A DNA stretch of 64,000 nt from Bog-532 sp963830385 (GTDB taxonomy: Bacteria > Actinomycetota > Actinomycetes > Streptosporangiales > Streptosporangiaceae). The stretch is taken from assembly GCA_963830385.1 (NCBI GenBank), contig CAWHMD010000006.1, positions 248,001-312,000 on the forward strand, given 5' to 3'. The position numbers and the translations under genes are program-made. This document shows positions 62,080-64,000 of this stretch, piece after piece; the stretch's first letter is position 1; each line of letters starts with the position of its first letter. The notes under the pieces were generated by a model. It did no database searches. It worked only from the letters and a program-made list of their open reading frames with translations, and had not been told where the DNA came from.

Positions 62080-62826
62080 TCAGGGGCCGGGGAAGACCCA
62101 GCGGACGGTCAGCCGTTCCAGTGGCTGCGGCCGGGCGCTGGCCGGGGCCAGGACCAGGCCATCGGCCTGGACGGCGGGTTTGGGTAGCGGTTCGCCGCCC
62201 TGGGCCTGCTGGACCAGCTGGTAGAGCCGGCTCTGCACGGCGGCGTAGTAGCGCAGCTGGGTATGGCGGCCGAACAGGCGGAAGCCGAACCGGACCAGCG
62301 GGTCGTGGATCTCGGCGGCCCGGGAGTAGCCGGTCACGCGGAACCCGACCTGACCGGTATCCAGGTTCTTGATCACTTCGAAGCTGATCCGGCCTTCTTC
62401 GAGGTGGCCCCCCAGGGTCTGGTAGGACCAGCCCCAGACGCGTTCGCGGCCGTGGCCGGTGTCCCGCGTTTCGTCGCACACGTCGGTGACGCGGACGCCG
62501 AAGTAGAAGCGCAGGAAGAAGAACCGGCCTTCCAGCAGCATGTCCCGGCCGAGCAGGTCCTGATCCTGGTGATAGACGGCGCGCAGGATCCGCTCGTCGG
62601 CGAACTCGTACCGGGTGACCAGCTGGCGGGCCATCTCCCAGGGGCCGTCGGCCACCGGGTCCCCGGGCGGCTCGTGGCCGATGAGGACGGCGCCGGAGTC
62701 GACGTGCCAGTGACCTTCGGGCGAGCCGTCCTCCGGGGCCCGGGCCGGGTCGTAGTTGACCTCACGGCCCCGCAGGCTGTCCAGGGCCGAGGCCTCGTCC
62801 ACCCGGGCCAGCAGCGATGGACGCAT
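62080..62826 (-). CDS. DUF1990-like protein
   Basis: 248 residues. FFFLRFYFGVRVTDVCDETR, ERVWGWSYQTLGGHLEEGRI, SFEVIKNLDTGQVGFRVTGY, LVRFGFRLFGRHTQLRYYAA are the strands and helices of the DUF1990 fold. Role unknown. Starts at ATG 62826, immediately after the TAG (62829-62827) of the small membrane protein gene, so the two are coupled. A second DUF1990 protein is encoded divergently about 300 nt away. Confidence 0.82.
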   Translation of the reverse strand: MRPSLLARVDEASALDSLRGREVNYDPARAPEDGSPEGHWHVDSGAVLIGHEPPGDPVADGPWEMARQLVTRYEFADERILRAVYHQDQDLLGRDMLLEGRFFFLRFYFGVRVTDVCDETRDTGHGRERVWGWSYQTLGGHLEEGRISFEVIKNLDTGQVGFRVTGYSRAAEIHDPLVRFGFRLFGRHTQLRYYAAVQSRLYQLVQQAQGGEPLPKPAVQADGLVLAPASARPQPLERLTVRWVFPGP

Positions 62827-63042
62827 CTAGTCGGTTTCCGGCAGCGAGTCGCCGATCAGCCAGAACATCGGCGGCCACAGGCCGACGAAGATCGCGCGCC
62901 GTTCGGCGTTGCCACGCTCGTCCTGGTCCACGGTCTTCGCGCGGATCCACAACCCGATGCACAGCCCGATCGACGCCAGCGAGGTCGCGTGCAGATACGA
63001 CCGGCGCAGCCTGGTGCGCTGCAGCGCTCCGGTCACGGTCAT
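62827..63042 (-). CDS. Small membrane protein upstream of the DUF1990 gene
   Basis: 71 residues: MTVTGALQRTRLRRSYLHAT, then hydrophobic SLASIGLCIGLWIRA, polar middle KTVDQDERGNAERRA and second helix IFVGLWPPMFWLIGDSL. Two membrane helices. No family recognised. Stop and next start touch, which supports it being a real gene. Confidence 0.65.
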   Translation of the reverse strand: MTVTGALQRTRLRRSYLHATSLASIGLCIGLWIRAKTVDQDERGNAERRAIFVGLWPPMFWLIGDSLPETD

Positions 63043-63119
63043 CGGGTTCCTCCCCTGGTCACGCGGGGTAATACACCCCGCAGCAAGACGGTGACTGCCC
63101 GCCGTGTGACCATTTATGC

Positions 63120-63884
63120 ATGGGGAAGACGACCCGCTCGTCCAGGCTCCGCACGGTCCTGGGCTGGCCGCTGGGCATCGCGGTGGTGAGCTGGCGGTAC
63201 ATGTGGCGCACCACGCCGCTGCACCGGTCCGAGGAGGAAGGCGGCCCGGCCGACCTGGCTGGCCTGGCCGACGAGCAGACGGGTGACCGGCGGCAGCCCG
63301 CCGCGGCGGGTGTGGGGCCGCTGCTGCACCGGTGCTACTCGGTCAACATCGCGAACACGCAGATGACGCCGGAAGCGCTCGTGGACCGGGTGGCCGACCA
63401 GCTGAACCAGGCGTCACCGGAGATGGCGACGTTCCGGAAGACCCGTGGGACTGAGGGCGGCCTGCGCGAGGGCGACGAGCTGGTGGTACGCATGCCGGGG
63501 CCGTGGGACGGCCCGGTCCGGGTGGGGCACCGGGACGCCACCTCGTTCCGGCTGGACACCCTGGAGGGGCACCTGGAGGCGGGGCAGATCGAGTTCCGGG
63601 CCGCGCGAACCGGTGAACTGCTGCGCTTCGAGATCGAGTCCTGGGCCCGCGCCGGTGACCGGCTGTCCAGCCTGATGTACAACAAGCTGCGGCTGGCCAA
63701 AGAGATCCAGCTCAACATGTGGACGCACGTCTGCATCAAGGCGGCCACGCTGGCCGACGGCCGGGTCCGGGGCGGGGTGACGATCCGGACCCACTGGGTG
63801 GACTGGCCGAAAGGCGGCCCGGATTCCGGGCCGCGTTCCGCTGCGACGAGCTCCGCCGGGGAAAGCCCGGCCGATCACGGCTGA
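63120..63884 (+). CDS. DUF1990-like protein with N-terminal membrane helix
   Basis: 254 residues. N-terminal basic helix (GKTTRSSRLRTVLGWPLGIA, VVSWRYMWRTTPLH), an acidic linker, then HRCYSVNIANTQMTPEALVD, RMPGPWDGPVRVGHRDATSF, LDTLEGHLEAGQIEFRAART, ELLRFEIESWARAGDRLSSL, NKLRLAKEIQLNMWTHVCIK: the DUF1990 pattern, with the GHLE/GQIEF block shared with the divergent paralogue. Function unknown. The C-terminal 25 residues are Ser/Gly-rich. Confidence 0.8.
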   Translation: MGKTTRSSRLRTVLGWPLGIAVVSWRYMWRTTPLHRSEEEGGPADLAGLADEQTGDRRQPAAAGVGPLLHRCYSVNIANTQMTPEALVDRVADQLNQASPEMATFRKTRGTEGGLREGDELVVRMPGPWDGPVRVGHRDATSFRLDTLEGHLEAGQIEFRAARTGELLRFEIESWARAGDRLSSLMYNKLRLAKEIQLNMWTHVCIKAATLADGRVRGGVTIRTHWVDWPKGGPDSGPRSAATSSAGESPADHG

Positions 63885-63948
63885 GGCTTGTAGCCGTGGC
63901 CGCCGACCCGCAGGCCACCCGGCCTGGCTGAGCTGGTGGTCTGGCCGG

Positions 63949-63991
63949 CCTTCCGGGTATGAGCCGGTGGTTTGGCTGGCATCCCGGAAGG
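63949..63991. terminator. Inverted repeat at window end
   Basis: CCTTCCGGG (63949-63957) and CCCGGAAGG (63983-63991) form a 9-bp stem about 65 nt after the DUF1990 stop. Confidence 0.45.
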
Positions 63992-64000
63992 AAGGACAGC

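Overview
The window is very GC-rich, coding-dense DNA with frequent GTG/TTG starts, ATGA/GTGA stop-start overlaps and many genes whose start codon lies 6-8 nt after a TANNNT -10 box (leaderless transcripts). With mycothiol-era DinB proteins, F420-type LLM oxidoreductases, DUF4032, a GlgC/GlgM pair and a DyP-encapsulin pair, this points to a soil actinomycete; I cannot name the genus from sequence alone. No tRNA, rRNA, CRISPR array, phage or insertion sequence was seen.

Layout. 1-0.74 kb: flotillin-like SPFH protein (cut by the window edge) and an NfeD-like OB-fold protein. 1-8.6 kb: secreted beta-propeller protein (apparent frameshift), thioredoxin-reductase-like enzyme, XRE-cupin regulator/B3-B4 protein/EamA exporter operon, a conserved hypothetical, a P450 (apparent frameshift) and an LLM oxidoreductase. 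8.6-16.7 kb: amine oxidase, LURP-one-like protein, then an IclR-regulated set of dimethylglycine-oxidase-like enzyme, sarcosine-oxidase-like enzyme and Rieske oxygenase that together would demethylate glycine betaine or a similar methylated amine stepwise. 16.9-27.8 kb: secreted transglycosylase, HtrA-like protease, MntP-like exporter, small membrane protein, SDR, DinB, PLP enzyme, two MDR dehydrogenases, and a divergent MFS exporter/XRE regulator pair with twin operators. 27.8-31.1 kb: three overlapping genes, SGNH hydrolase, DyP peroxidase with an encapsulin-loading peptide, and encapsulin shell. 31.1-38.8 kb: AlkZ-like protein, DUF4032 protein, glgC-glgM glycogen/maltosyl pathway and a multidomain GH27 alpha-galactosidase. 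38.9-40.2 kb: trpS preceded by a complete ribosome-mediated attenuator with a MWWAA leader peptide. 40.1-51.6 kb: ROK regulator divergent from an eight-gene glycoside uptake and breakdown operon (peptide-type ABC importer, GH4, BadF-type sugar kinase, GH9 protein). 51.8-54.4 kb: DUF3224, PHP phosphoesterase, and a CMD/MarR divergent pair. 54.4-58.4 kb: an AT-rich intergenic island followed by two low-complexity secreted proteins, one with eleven two-cysteine modules in Gly/Thr/Ser linkers and a His-rich tail. 58.5-64 kb: FAD monooxygenase, alpha/beta hydrolase, F420-type LLM oxidoreductase, and a DUF1990/small membrane protein/DUF1990 cluster.

Most striking: the trpS attenuator, the cysteine-module surface protein, the SGNH-DyP-encapsulin operon, a 130-bp dispersed palindromic repeat of which one copy sits between two operators, and four apparent frameshifts, three of which sit in G runs and would each be repaired by one extra G (more likely sequence error than real gene decay).
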